From contig DASZWQ010000201.1 in assembly GCA_035546535.1 (NCBI GenBank), forward strand, positions 1-53,300: a stretch of 53,300 nt of DNA, read 5' to 3'. Below the pieces are notes generated by a model, which saw nothing but the letters and a program-made list of their open reading frames with translations, did not search any database and was not told the origin of the DNA. Positions 18,960 through 28,274 of this stretch are shown piece after piece; positions within the stretch are counted from its first letter, which is position 1, and every line of letters begins with the position of its first letter. The DNA comes from Pirellulales bacterium. GTDB taxonomy: Bacteria > Planctomycetota > Planctomycetia > Pirellulales > JACPPG01. Position numbers and translations under genes: made by a program.

Positions 18960-20051
18960 ATGAAAGCGTGGCGATTCTACGGCTTCGGCGATATGCGACT
19001 GGATGAAGTTCCGGTGCCTGAGTGCGCACCGGGGCACGTGCTCGTCGAACCATTGTGCGTGCAGCCCAGCGTGACCGAGGCGCAGTTGGCCCTGGGCATA
19101 CCGACACTGGCCTACGAGCGCGTGAAGCGTCGCTTGGAGCAGGATGCGCCGCTGCAACTTTTCGGCCACGAGTTCTGCGCGCGGATTGTCGAGGTCGGGC
19201 GCGGCGTCGCGCGATTTCGCGTCGGCGATCGTGTGGCCGCCCGCGCCAAACAGCCGTGCGGTCATTGCCCGTTGTGCCAATCGGAGCGCAGCCACTTGTG
19301 CCGAAAGGGGCCGGTGATCGGCTTCGATCTACCTGGTTGCTTCTCCGAGATCGCCATCCTGCCCGAGGTCGCGCTCGTGAAAGTCGACGAGCGGATTTCC
19401 GACAGTGAAGCAGCCTGCTTGCAGTCGCTTAGCGACAGTGTGGCCGCCGTCGAAACGGCGCAGCTGGCCGTCGGCGACACGGTAGTGATCTTGGGCCAAG
19501 GGAGCATGGGCCTGGAATGTCTGCAGATCGCGCGGTTGTGCGGCGCCGGGTTGATCATCACGGTCGATGTCCGCGACGAGGCATGCGCGATGTCGCGGGA
19601 TTTGGGGGCCGACTACGCGCTGAATGCCACGCAGTGCGACGTCGTAAAAACGATCAGCGAACTGACCGAGGACATCGGCGCCGATGTCGTGTTCGAATGC
19701 GCCGGCGGCAGCCCGAAGCAGGGATTGGCCGGCCATGCCTCGCTGCTGCAGGCGATCGCGGTCGCGCGCTCGGGGGGCAAGATCATCGGCGTCTCGTTTT
19801 ACGGTGGGCCCATCCCGATCGAGATCGACCTGTTACGCGAACGCAGCCTGCGTTACGTGTTTCCGGATATCAGCACGCAAGCGCACCTGGCGCACACCGT
19901 CCGGCTGGCGGCAACGGGCCGGATCCGGTTGAAAACCACTATTACACACATCCTGTCCGGACTGGAGTCCGTACCCCAAGCGTTTGAAATCACGGCGAAT
20001 AAGGGGAAGTACAGAGCCATCAATCCCGCCCAGGTCATGATGCGGCCCTAA
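18960..20051 (+). CDS. zinc-binding medium-chain dehydrogenase (alcohol/polyol type)
   Basis: NAD(P)-dependent MDR-family dehydrogenase of 363 residues. GHEFCARIVEVGRGVARFRVGD is the GHE catalytic-zinc region (the His and Glu of FGHEF). CGHCPLCQSERSHLC supplies the four Cys of the structural zinc lobe. The Rossmann fold has VVILGQGSMGLECLQIARLCG. ATG 18960 follows AAAGG; a longer frame to 18900 overlaps the previous gene and is rejected. It is the last gene of the 12.3-20.1 kb series. The likely substrate is an alcohol or polyol imported by the nearby MFS protein, which is inference. The family call is strong. Confidence 0.9.
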   Translation: MKAWRFYGFGDMRLDEVPVPECAPGHVLVEPLCVQPSVTEAQLALGIPTLAYERVKRRLEQDAPLQLFGHEFCARIVEVGRGVARFRVGDRVAARAKQPCGHCPLCQSERSHLCRKGPVIGFDLPGCFSEIAILPEVALVKVDERISDSEAACLQSLSDSVAAVETAQLAVGDTVVILGQGSMGLECLQIARLCGAGLIITVDVRDEACAMSRDLGADYALNATQCDVVKTISELTEDIGADVVFECAGGSPKQGLAGHASLLQAIAVARSGGKIIGVSFYGGPIPIEIDLLRERSLRYVFPDISTQAHLAHTVRLAATGRIRLKTTITHILSGLESVPQAFEITANKGKYRAINPAQVMMRP

Positions 20052-20140
20052 GAAGCAAGTACCGCTTATATCGACTGACGGCCCTTGATGTGAATCTAGG
20101 GTAAAGACCGGAATTCGACCAGTTGCTTTGCCCACTCCTG

Positions 20141-20158
20141 AGGGTTAGCATGAACCCT
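20141..20158. promoter_or_regulatory. stem-loop upstream of the ECF sigma factor gene
   Basis: AGGGTT (20141-20146) and AACCCT (20153-20158) form a 6-bp inverted repeat around six bases, 57 bases before the ECF sigma start. It may be an operator or a leader hairpin. There is no T tract, so it is not a terminator. Confidence 0.3.
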
Positions 20159-20214
20159 TCGATGGGGGGAACGTAGTTAGGGACCCTTCCAGACAGGTAT
20201 TCGGGGTAAGAGTC

Positions 20215-20835
20215 ATGGAGCAACCAAAGCTCCGCGCGCCTCTGGTAGACCTTGCAGATCCGTTCGAGGCCGCGCGACAGGGTTCCGTCGAGCAGTTTGG
20301 CGCCCTCGTCGGAGGTTTGCGCGATTACCTGTTGCTGGTCGCCCATCGGGAGTTGTCCCCGGAGCTGCGCGCTAAAGTCAGCCCCTCGGATGTGCTGCAA
20401 GAGACGTTCATGATCGCGCAGCGGAAGATGGCCAGTTTCGAGGGGGCGAGCGAAGAGGAATTGCTCGCCTGGCTGCGCGGAATACTGCTGAACAAGATCC
20501 ACTCCGCCGAGCAAAGGTATCTCGGCGCGCAAGCCCGGGACGTACGGCGCGAGGTACTGCTCGACCTGTCGCGCGGCGGTCAGGACGGCCTGGCCGCCAA
20601 TGTCGACAGCCCCAGCCGCTGCGCCATGGCCGCCGAGCGCTCGGTCGTGGTTGACGAGTATTTGCGCCGCTTGCCGCACGAATATGAAACTGTATTGCGT
20701 CTCCGCTATTGGGAGCAGCTTCCACTGGAAGAAATCGCCCATCGCATGCACCGCAGTACGGATGCGGTGCAGAAGCTCTGGTTTCGCGCCGTCGAGCGCA
20801 TGAAGCGGGAGTTGAATCGTAATGAGCGACCGTAA
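20215..20835 (+). CDS. ECF-type RNA polymerase sigma factor
   Basis: A 206-residue alternative sigma factor. Region 2 is recognisable in SPSDVLQETFMIAQRKMASF and EELLAWLRGILLNKI. Region 4 has the helix-turn-helix VLRLRYWEQLPLEEIAHRMH then STDAVQKLWFRAVERMKREL. There is no anti-sigma gene; the next gene, overlapping by 14 bases, is a Ser/Thr kinase with WD40 repeats. This sigma-kinase pairing is typical of planctomycetes. The kinase probably controls the sigma factor or shares its signal, which is inference. A small hairpin lies upstream at 20141-20158. Confidence 0.92.
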   Translation: MEQPKLRAPLVDLADPFEAARQGSVEQFGALVGGLRDYLLLVAHRELSPELRAKVSPSDVLQETFMIAQRKMASFEGASEEELLAWLRGILLNKIHSAEQRYLGAQARDVRREVLLDLSRGGQDGLAANVDSPSRCAMAAERSVVVDEYLRRLPHEYETVLRLRYWEQLPLEEIAHRMHRSTDAVQKLWFRAVERMKRELNRNERP

Positions 20836-23800
20836 CGACGCCCGGTCGGCCCACGAATCCGACGTTGACGATCAACTGGTCAAGGCAGCCTGGGCCTATG
20901 ACGAACGGTTGAGCGTTTACCGTCGTGACGAGGACGCTGTTTGGGCCGAGGACGTCCCGGCCGGCGTCGAGACGCTTTCGCGGTTATTACAAGCGCAACG
21001 GACCATCGAGCTCTTATTCCATGCGGGGAGGGATGCGGCGGAAGCGTCGCTGGCGGGCGAAGCCACGGCCGACTCGCCCAGCCGGGGTCAGGAAGAAACG
21101 CTCCCGGTGCGGGATGCAACGAAACACGCGCCCCTAGAGACGCCGGCCACCTTCGGCCGCTTCGAAGTGCGGCGAGAATTGGGCCGCGGCGGCTTGGGCG
21201 TAGTGCTGCTGGCCCGCGACCCGATCTTGAACCGCGACGTCGCGGTCAAAATCCCGCGCCCCGAGGCGCTGTTGACGCCGGAACTACAAACTCGCTTCCT
21301 GCGCGAGGCGCAAGCGGCGGCACGGTTGACTCATCCCAATATCGTGGCTGTCTATGAAGCCGGCCAGGTCGGCGTGGTCAGTTACATCGCCGCGGCTTAT
21401 TGCCAAGGAAGCAATCTTGCCGACTGGATCAAGGGGCGCGGTTGCACGATCGCGCCGCGGCAGTCGGTCGAAATCGTCCTGCCGATCGCCGACGCCATCG
21501 AATACGCCCACGCGCACGGCGTATTGCACCGCGATCTGAAGCCAAGCAACATTTTGCTCGAGCCCTTCGAGTCGGCCATCGCCGCGAATGATTTCGATAA
21601 TGTGGGCCTCGTTCCCAAGGTGTCGGATTTCGGCCTGGCCAAGATTCAGGACCTGATCAGCGACGAAACGCGCACCGGCCTGGTGATGGGAACGCCGGCG
21701 TACATGGCTCCGGAGCAAGCCGAAGGTCGACTGAGCGACATCGGCCCTGCAACGGACGTGTACGGGCTGGGAACGATTTTGTACGAGTTGTTGACCGGCC
21801 AGCCGGCATTTCGCGGCGGCAATGACGTGGATACGCTGCGCAAGGTGGTCTCGGAAGAGCCTGTGGCACCACGCGCGTTGCGAAGCGGTATTGCGCGCGA
21901 TTTGGAAGCCGTATGCCTGAAGTGCCTGCACAAGGAGCCTTCGAGCCGGTATCCCACGGCGGGGCGATTGGCGGCGGATTTGCGACGAGTGCTGCGAGGC
22001 CACGTCACCGAGGCCCGGCCGCGGACTTTGCCCGAGCGCGTCTGGAAATGGGCGCGCCGGCGCCCGGCGATTGCTGCCATGCTGCTGGTGAGCATTGTTT
22101 CCGGCATAACGATCGCGGCGCTCTCGGGGCTGTATTCGTGGCGCATGGCGACGGCCCTGGCCCTCTCCGAACAGCGGCGGGTGGATGCAATGTCCGCCCG
22201 GACGGAAGCCGACGCGCATCGCCAGATTGCCGAGCACGAACGCGACGCCAACGAGCAATATGCCTATGCCGGGCGCATGGAAGAGGCGTTTCAGACGCTC
22301 CGACAAGGGAGCATCAAGAAGGCTGCTGAATTGCTCGACAAGTATGCATCGGGTAGCCGCCTGGCCGACATGCGCGGATTCGAATGGCATTACCTGCACC
22401 GCGCACTGCACGACGAACGGCTCGTCTTGCGCGGACATCGGGGCGAAGTTTACGGTGTCGCCTTTTCGCCAGATGGTGGCACGCTCGTCTCCGGGGGCGA
22501 AGATGGCACAATCCGCATTTGGGATCCGCGCAGCGGTGAGCAGCGGCACGTCATTCATGCCCACGAAAGTTGCACGAACGACGTCGATTTTTCGCCGGAT
22601 GGCAAAGTCCTGGCCAGCGCCAGTTGCGATGGCACGATCAAGCTGTGGGATACGAGCAGTTGGACTCTGCTGCGTGTCGTAACCGAGCAGTCGAAGCCGC
22701 AACTGTGCGCGGCGTTTTCACCGGACGGTCACCTGCTGGCCGGCGAAGGGGCCGACAAAGGGCTGAGCATCTGGGATTTGCAAGGAACGCTGCTGACGAT
22801 CCTCGACGTGGAAAATCCGCTGAACGTCGTCAGTTGGAGCCACGATTCACGTTATTTGCTGGTGCCCTTCGTTCACGGCTACACCATTTTCAACACGAGT
22901 GATTGGAGTAGACGCGACGTCGACGTTAAGGGACCTATCATGAGCGTGGCCTTTTCGCCAACCGGCGATCAGCTGGGATTCTCCTCAAACTATGCCGTTG
23001 GCATGGCAAGTTTCGCGGCAACCAGTCCCGGCCCAATCGTCGACGGGCACCGCGCACGCATTGACAAAGTCTTATTCCGGCCCAACGGTCGTGAGCTCTT
23101 ATCTTGCGGCGCCGATTACACCGTAAAGGTATGGAAAGTGCCGGAGGCGCCAATTCCGTCCGCTTCGGCAATGCAACCGGCACTCGTCGAGAGCCGTACG
23201 TTGCTGGGGCACACCGGCCGTGTTCAGGACATGATCATCGCTCCCGATGGTTGTACCCTGGCGACCGCTAGTTACGACGGCACAGTACGCCTATGGGACC
23301 TGGATGCCCCCGGTGCGTCCGTGCCGATGCTGCGGTGCCCTGTCGCAATTCAGAGCGACTATCGATTCGCACAACCCGAATTGTCGAGTGATTTAAGCCG
23401 CCTGGCGGTTCACACCGATGACGGGCGCATGCACATTTGGGACGTGACTCAGCAACAGTTGGTGCTCGATCGCGACATCGAGGCAGAGGCCGCATCGGCG
23501 ATGGCCTTTGGCCACGATCTGCAGCGGTTCGTCGGGTGGGACTGGGTTCGTGGCAGGGTAATCTTCAGCGATGTGGCAAGCGCCGAAGGATTGATCACCG
23601 CTACCGTGCCGCGGGGACCCATCCACAGTACATGCTTTAGCCGGGACGGAACGCGTGCCGTGGCCGTCGAATGGACTGGGCACGCACGTGTCTGGGATAC
23701 CACCACCGGTGAACTGCACTGCACGTTCGGGCGCCCCGGCGAGGGCAAAATCGAGGAGAGTTATTATGCCGATCATCTGCGCCCCGCACTATCAGACGAC

Positions 23801-24247
23801 GGGCGCCGACTAGCCATATGTAACGTCGAGAATGCCGGCATTCTCGACGTCGATTCCGGATCGTGGACCGACATCAAGAGCATCGAAGGAGCATGTTCTG
23901 ATGTCCAGTTTTCGCCCGATGGACGGTACTTGCTCATCAACGGCTATCCGAGCGGCGTGAACCTGATTGACGCCCACACGGGAGAGTTGTCGCGCGTGCT
24001 CCGCCTGCAGTCACCGGTTACGGCCTTGACCGCCTCGCGCGACGGCAAAACCATCGCCACGGCGGTCGGACGGCGCGTGCATTTATGGCACAGCGAAACA
24101 GGGCAAAGGATCGGAACGCTTGCGATCGACGAAGACGCCGGGTCGACCTTGCGTTTGCAGTTTTCCGAGGATGGCCGGCACCTGGGGGCGGTGACGACAA
24201 AGGTCTTGGAGGACGGCACCGGCCTGGCGACCTTGTACGTCTGGTGA
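20822..24247 (+). CDS. membrane Ser/Thr protein kinase with C-terminal WD40 repeats
   Basis: A 1141-residue transmembrane kinase. The kinase domain spans about residues 113-395, with glycine loop GRGGLG (121-126), K143 in AVKIP, the HRDLKPSN loop (D238), DFG (D269) and GTPAYMAPEQA. One transmembrane helix (about 416-438) follows, then a coiled-coil-like stretch and, from about 535, a WD40 propeller with repeats such as AFSPDGGTLVSGGEDGTIRIWD. The domain order suggests a cytosolic kinase and an external propeller sensor. All catalytic residues are present. The start overlaps the ECF sigma gene by 14 bases. The start ATG is preceded by GTAATG spacing with no strong ribosome-binding site, so coupling from the upstream gene is likely. 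Confidence 0.95.
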   Translation: MSDRNDARSAHESDVDDQLVKAAWAYDERLSVYRRDEDAVWAEDVPAGVETLSRLLQAQRTIELLFHAGRDAAEASLAGEATADSPSRGQEETLPVRDATKHAPLETPATFGRFEVRRELGRGGLGVVLLARDPILNRDVAVKIPRPEALLTPELQTRFLREAQAAARLTHPNIVAVYEAGQVGVVSYIAAAYCQGSNLADWIKGRGCTIAPRQSVEIVLPIADAIEYAHAHGVLHRDLKPSNILLEPFESAIAANDFDNVGLVPKVSDFGLAKIQDLISDETRTGLVMGTPAYMAPEQAEGRLSDIGPATDVYGLGTILYELLTGQPAFRGGNDVDTLRKVVSEEPVAPRALRSGIARDLEAVCLKCLHKEPSSRYPTAGRLAADLRRVLRGHVTEARPRTLPERVWKWARRRPAIAAMLLVSIVSGITIAALSGLYSWRMATALALSEQRRVDAMSARTEADAHRQIAEHERDANEQYAYAGRMEEAFQTLRQGSIKKAAELLDKYASGSRLADMRGFEWHYLHRALHDERLVLRGHRGEVYGVAFSPDGGTLVSGGEDGTIRIWDPRSGEQRHVIHAHESCTNDVDFSPDGKVLASASCDGTIKLWDTSSWTLLRVVTEQSKPQLCAAFSPDGHLLAGEGADKGLSIWDLQGTLLTILDVENPLNVVSWSHDSRYLLVPFVHGYTIFNTSDWSRRDVDVKGPIMSVAFSPTGDQLGFSSNYAVGMASFAATSPGPIVDGHRARIDKVLFRPNGRELLSCGADYTVKVWKVPEAPIPSASAMQPALVESRTLLGHTGRVQDMIIAPDGCTLATASYDGTVRLWDLDAPGASVPMLRCPVAIQSDYRFAQPELSSDLSRLAVHTDDGRMHIWDVTQQQLVLDRDIEAEAASAMAFGHDLQRFVGWDWVRGRVIFSDVASAEGLITATVPRGPIHSTCFSRDGTRAVAVEWTGHARVWDTTTGELHCTFGRPGEGKIEESYYADHLRPALSDDGRRLAICNVENAGILDVDSGSWTDIKSIEGACSDVQFSPDGRYLLINGYPSGVNLIDAHTGELSRVLRLQSPVTALTASRDGKTIATAVGRRVHLWHSETGQRIGTLAIDEDAGSTLRLQFSEDGRHLGAVTTKVLEDGTGLATLYVW

Positions 24248-24589
24248 CGGCCGGTTCTGCTAATGCCGATGGTGTTCGCGACGACGCAAGTCCAGGCAGC
24301 ACGGCTGGCGATCGCCGGTGTCTAAAAACCACAGATTTCCCTTGCATCTGACAATCCGAACCCCTATAAGGGTTAGACAGTTCCTCTCTTTCGGAACATG
24401 GGCCCGCTAACCAAACGTCGCTCGTAAGCGTTTGCTCTTCTGTGCGGTGCCCGGCCTTGCGCTTTGTTCATCTTCTTCGGTGCGCACTCGATCTGCCGCC
24501 GCACGTCGGGGAGCTCTGACGTTGCTTTTTATCTCGTGGCGTTTCGTGCATCCATATTTCTTTCGGGAAATCATCGAAGAGGTGTTCCT
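24248..24589. other. intergenic region upstream of the PEP-CTERM gene
   Basis: No gene. It holds the candidate promoter and overlapping palindrome listed separately at 24342-24374, and an AT-richer leader of about 210 bases. No RNA gene is recognised. Confidence 0.45.
24342..24374 (+). promoter_or_regulatory. candidate sigma-70 promoter overlapped by a palindrome
   Basis: TTGCAT at 24342-24347 and TATAAG at 24365-24370 are 17 bases apart, fitting a vegetative promoter. AACCC (24359-24363) and GGGTT (24370-24374) form a palindrome that spans the -10 element and could be an operator. The start site would be near 24377, leaving a leader of about 210 bases before ATG 24590. Confidence 0.4.
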
Positions 24590-25786
24590 ATGCTGGCCGC
24601 TCGATTTCCGAGTGTCACATTTGCTCTGCTCGCGGCGACGCTCGTCGCGCTTGTTCCATCGTCCGCCTGCGCTGCCAACCAGGACGTGGTTTTCACTATC
24701 GATCCATCGCAAAGCACGTTTAATTATTCCACCGTGGGCGGCATTTATGGGACATATGTCCCGGTTTCTCCGGGCAGCGACACCACGAGCGTTAGCGGAC
24801 ATTTTCTGGTGAGCTTCGATCCAACGACCGATACGCCGACGAGCATTCAGTTCATCGGCGGCGATGGCTACTACCAGCAAGACGGTTCGATGACCGTGAA
24901 GAGTCAGTCGCCGGGCGTCGTCGTCGACTACACAGGCCTGAGCTTCGATTTCAGCAGCCCGGTCTTGACCAGCAACAATGGCGTCTACCAGGCTAACACA
25001 ACTACGTTCGATGTCTTGGGCGGCGCGTTAACCGAAACCTTCACCGATAACTCCAGCGAAGTATTCCCAGCACAGGGTTACACCGACAAAGTCACCGCCG
25101 GTCAGTGGACGCTGGCCGAGACCGGTGGTCCGGGGTCCGGCGATTGGACGTTGAGCGTTTCTGGGCATTACACCGAGCCCGTTGGTTCCGGTCCGCGCAA
25201 TTCGACAGGCACGTTCACGCTCAATGCAGTGTCGACGGCACATTTCGGCACGTCGAACATCACGACCGTCGCGCCGGACGCCACGCAAGCCAGCGTGCTG
25301 GGGGGCGCGGCAGCCACGGGCGGAGTGACGATCAACCTTAGCGGCAATACCAACGGCGGAACCTTCACGGCGCAGCAGATTCCGAATTCCGGTGGCCTGT
25401 CGCAACAGGCGATCGCTGCCGCGCAGGTGAACCCGATCTTCGCGCTGTCGACGAGCTCGCTGTCGGCCGCGCCGCAGATTTGGAGCGTCGAGTACACCGG
25501 CCTGCCGACCGGCCAGACAGCGACGCTCGTTTTTCATTACGATCCGTCGCAATTGCCGGGCGGATTCGACCAGTCGCAACTAGGCCTGTGGCATTTCGAC
25601 AAAACGGCTAATGCCTGGGAGTTCGGCGGCACGGTGAATACGACCGACCATACGATCACGTTCGTCACCAGCAGCTTTTCGCCGTTCGAGCTGGGGCGAG
25701 CCGTACCCGAGCCGTCTTCCCTCGCCCTGTTAGGCCTGGGGCTCTTGAGCCTTGCCGGTTGTCGGTATCGCCGGCGGGCGAAATAG
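24590..25786 (+). CDS. PEP-CTERM sorted exported protein
   Basis: A 398-residue secreted protein with a signal peptide (MLAARFPSVTFALLAATLVA...SSACAAN). The C-terminus is a textbook PEP-CTERM sorting signal: VPEPSSLALLGLGLLSLAG then the basic tail CRYRRRAK. The middle is low-charge, Gly/Ser/Thr-rich and beta-like, with no catalytic motif. PEP-CTERM proteins are processed by an exosortase and often go to the outer surface or matrix; no exosortase gene is in the window. ATG 24590, with GAAGAGG upstream, starts the signal peptide directly; a longer frame to 24464 is rejected. The role is unknown, perhaps a surface or matrix component. Confidence 0.9.
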   Translation: MLAARFPSVTFALLAATLVALVPSSACAANQDVVFTIDPSQSTFNYSTVGGIYGTYVPVSPGSDTTSVSGHFLVSFDPTTDTPTSIQFIGGDGYYQQDGSMTVKSQSPGVVVDYTGLSFDFSSPVLTSNNGVYQANTTTFDVLGGALTETFTDNSSEVFPAQGYTDKVTAGQWTLAETGGPGSGDWTLSVSGHYTEPVGSGPRNSTGTFTLNAVSTAHFGTSNITTVAPDATQASVLGGAAATGGVTINLSGNTNGGTFTAQQIPNSGGLSQQAIAAAQVNPIFALSTSSLSAAPQIWSVEYTGLPTGQTATLVFHYDPSQLPGGFDQSQLGLWHFDKTANAWEFGGTVNTTDHTITFVTSSFSPFELGRAVPEPSSLALLGLGLLSLAGCRYRRRAK

Positions 25787-25816
25787 CCGTGGTCGAAGAT
25801 AAAAACCTGCACGATC

Positions 25817-25849
25817 GAAAGGCCACCTGCGCGGGTGGCCTTTCCTTTT
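25817..25849. terminator. bidirectional terminator between PEP-CTERM and CoxE-like genes
   Basis: A 12-bp perfect stem, GAAAGGCCACCT-type arm against GGTGGCCTTTC, with a short CGCG loop is followed by CCTTTT. It lies in the 69-base gap between two convergent genes and could end transcripts from both sides. Confidence 0.85.
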
Positions 25850-25855
25850 GCGCTC

Positions 25856-27067
25856 CTAGCTCGCCGGCGGTCGGATCTCCTGGGCGTTCGGCCGATTCGG
25901 ACGAACGCCGCGCAATACGTCGACGGCTTCGGTCAGCCCGTCGATCGTTAATTCGTACATCGGATACAGGCGGCGAATCATGCGAATCGTTGCCGCGTTC
26001 CATCGCTCGCGCGGCTCGGGATTAAGCCACACCGAGTTCGGCACGCGCTCGCGGATGCGCACCAGCCACGCCAGGCCTGTCTCGGAATTGCGATAGTCGA
26101 AGCTCAGGGCGCCCCCCAGGTGCGTCAGCTCGGAGGGGGCCATCCAGGCGTCGCCGACGAAGATTACCGACCAGGTGTGATCGAGGTTCGCGAGCAAATC
26201 GACCGTGGGCTCCCCCTTCCAGATCTGGATGTCGGTGTATACCCGCTCGTACACACAGTTGTGAAAGAAGCGATGCTCGAATTTCTTGAAATGATTCGCG
26301 GCATGGGCGGCGCTGAACAACCGCTCGCACAGATGCGTGTAAGGATCCATCGAGCCCCCCACGTCCATCAACAACAGCAGCTTCACGCGATTGCGCCGCG
26401 GCGGTCCGAAGACCAGCTCGATCTCGCCGCCGTTGCGGGCGCTGTGATCGATCGTGTCGTCCAGTTGCAGTTCCTCGGGCCCCTCGTCTTTGTTCAGCCG
26501 CTTCAGCCGGCGCAGCGCAATGCCGATTTGCCGCGTGTCGAGAATGCGGTCCGAGCGCAGATTGCGAAAACGTCGCTCGCCGGCGACCTGTACCGCCGAG
26601 CGTCCTCCCCCTTCGCCTCCTACGCGCACGCCGGAGGGGTGCTCGCCGCCGTGGCCAAACGCCGATGTGCCGCCGGTGCCAATCCAGCGGTTGCCGCCGT
26701 CGTGCCGTTCCTTCTGCCGCTCGAGAAGCTCACGAAAGCGCGAGGCCAGCTCGTCCAGATCGAAGGCTTGCAGCTTTTCCCGGTCGGCATCGCTGATGTT
26801 CGGCAGGATCGGATTTTCGAGCCACTCGAGCAATTCGTCGCTCAAGTCGACCGATGTTTCGATGCCGGCAAAAAACGACGCAAAGGCCCGATCGTACGCG
26901 TCGAAATCCGCTTCGCGCTTCACCAGCAGGCACCGCGCCAGGTAGTAAAACGTGTTGAGATCTGCCCGCGCGTGCCCCCCGGCCAGGGCCTGCATGAGTG
27001 CGAGCCATTCGGTGCTGGCGACCTTCAGGCCGAAGCTGCGCAGATGGTAGAAGAAGTCGATGAACAT
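25856..27067 (-). CDS. CoxE-like VWA domain protein
   Basis: A 403-residue cytosolic protein of the VWA/CoxE family, next to its usual MoxR ATPase partner. The N-terminal half is alpha-helical, and a low-complexity Gly/His-rich linker (GGTSAFGHGGEHPSG) leads to the VWA domain. The metal site reads LLLMDVGGSMDPY; DxGxS replaces the classic DxSxS, as is common in this branch. A helical ERLFSAAHAANHF follows. The pair usually acts as a chaperone that assembles or inserts metal into enzymes. The partner gene MoxR lies 29 bases upstream on the same strand, so one operon is likely. The target is not visible here. Confidence 0.9.
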   Translation of the reverse strand: MFIDFFYHLRSFGLKVASTEWLALMQALAGGHARADLNTFYYLARCLLVKREADFDAYDRAFASFFAGIETSVDLSDELLEWLENPILPNISDADREKLQAFDLDELASRFRELLERQKERHDGGNRWIGTGGTSAFGHGGEHPSGVRVGGEGGGRSAVQVAGERRFRNLRSDRILDTRQIGIALRRLKRLNKDEGPEELQLDDTIDHSARNGGEIELVFGPPRRNRVKLLLLMDVGGSMDPYTHLCERLFSAAHAANHFKKFEHRFFHNCVYERVYTDIQIWKGEPTVDLLANLDHTWSVIFVGDAWMAPSELTHLGGALSFDYRNSETGLAWLVRIRERVPNSVWLNPEPRERWNAATIRMIRRLYPMYELTIDGLTEAVDVLRGVRPNRPNAQEIRPPAS

Positions 27068-27096
27068 GCGCGCATGCCGTCTGCGATGTTATCTGC

Positions 27097-27927
27097 TCAA
27101 CTCACCCGTCCGAAGCGGCGATTCGAGAGCACGGTTTCGATGTCGGTCTCGCGTTTGAGCAGCACCCCCAGGAAGGGCAGCTCCTTTTCGATCGCGGCCG
27201 CCGCAATGCCACCGCGCCGAAGGGCCGCGATCCAATCAATCAGTTCGCTGGTCGAAGGGCGCTTGCGCACCTCGGGCAGGTCGCGCAACCAATAGAATCG
27301 CAGCAGCACTTGGCGCAGCAAATCGCTTTCGACGTCGGGATGATGAACCCGCACGATTTCGGCCATCGTTTCCTTGCCCGGGAATTCGATGTAGTGGAAC
27401 ACACACCGGCGGAGGAACGCGTCGGGCAGCTCCTTTTCATTGTTCGATGTGATGACGACGATAGGGCGCTGTTGAGCCGTGATCTGATCACCGGTCTCGG
27501 CGACCGTGAAGCTCATGCGATCGAGCTCGTGCAAGAGGTCGTTGGGAAATTCCATGTCGGCTTTGTCGACCTCGTCGATCAAGAGGACCACGCGCTCTTG
27601 CGCGCGCAGCGCCCGGCCGAGCGGCCCGAACTTGATGTACTGGCGGATATCGCTGATATCGCGATCGCCGAAACGAGCATCGTTCAGCCGCTGCACCGTG
27701 TCATAGACATACAGGCCATCTTGGGCCTTGGTGGTCGACTTGATATTCCAGGTCACGAGCTCGCGGCCGAGATTCTCGGCCACGGCTTCGGCCAGCACGG
27801 TTTTGCCCGTCCCCGGCTCGCCGCGAATCAAGAGCGGCTTCTCCAGCGCGCAGGCGACGTTCACCGCGTCGCGGAGCTCGGGCGTGACGAGATACGTATC
27901 CGTTCCGGTGAAAAGATGGAACGACAT
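27097..27927 (-). CDS. MoxR-family AAA+ ATPase
   Basis: A 276-residue AAA+ chaperone ATPase. Walker A is GEPGTGKT, Walker B is VVLLIDEVDKAD, and sensor 1 lies in VVITSNNEKELPDAFLRR, the MoxR signature with the arginine finger. The family couples ATP hydrolysis to remodelling of a VWA-bearing partner, here the CoxE-like protein just downstream. ATG 27927 is a plain start. The family call is very sure; the client enzyme is unknown. Confidence 0.94.
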   Translation of the reverse strand: MSFHLFTGTDTYLVTPELRDAVNVACALEKPLLIRGEPGTGKTVLAEAVAENLGRELVTWNIKSTTKAQDGLYVYDTVQRLNDARFGDRDISDIRQYIKFGPLGRALRAQERVVLLIDEVDKADMEFPNDLLHELDRMSFTVAETGDQITAQQRPIVVITSNNEKELPDAFLRRCVFHYIEFPGKETMAEIVRVHHPDVESDLLRQVLLRFYWLRDLPEVRKRPSTSELIDWIAALRRGGIAAAAIEKELPFLGVLLKRETDIETVLSNRRFGRVS

Positions 27928-28274
27928 GTGTGCTCCTGGTTAGAAATCCGCTGATGTCTGCCGATCGTCCCGCCGGAATGCAACGAGAGGCCCCCTTCGG
28001 TATCGGTCACGACTCAGTGTATGCGACCATGACTTGCGGCATAAGCCGGGCGCCGGATCTTGATGAGCGAACGATGTACCACCCGAGTTTGTGCCCAATT
28101 TTCCGCCGTTCCGGGCTACCACTGCTTTGCTGGCGGACCGTTGGGCTCGTGCTAGAATAGGACTGCATGTTCGCTGGGGAGGGTTTCCGATGCTTTCCGC
28201 TTAGCATTGCGAACATGTCCCTTTGAGAGACGCCTTTCATCTCTTCCTGGCACCGGACGGCTGAGGATTCTTGC
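27928..28274. other. divergent intergenic region, MoxR to TPR gene
   Basis: No gene is seen. It contains one recognisable -10 element for the TPR gene, listed at 28150-28158. No RNA gene or repeat was recognised. Confidence 0.45.
28150..28158 (+). promoter_or_regulatory. candidate extended -10 promoter of the TPR gene
   Basis: TGC followed by TAGAAT matches an extended -10 element (TGnTATAAT). The start site would be near 28165, leaving a leader of about 110 bases before ATG 28275. No good -35 is seen. Confidence 0.35.

Noticed and set aside
26120..27295. Long plus-strand frame opposite the CoxE-like gene
   Set aside because: It is a shadow caused by high G+C; the minus-strand gene has clear MoxR/VWA context and motifs.
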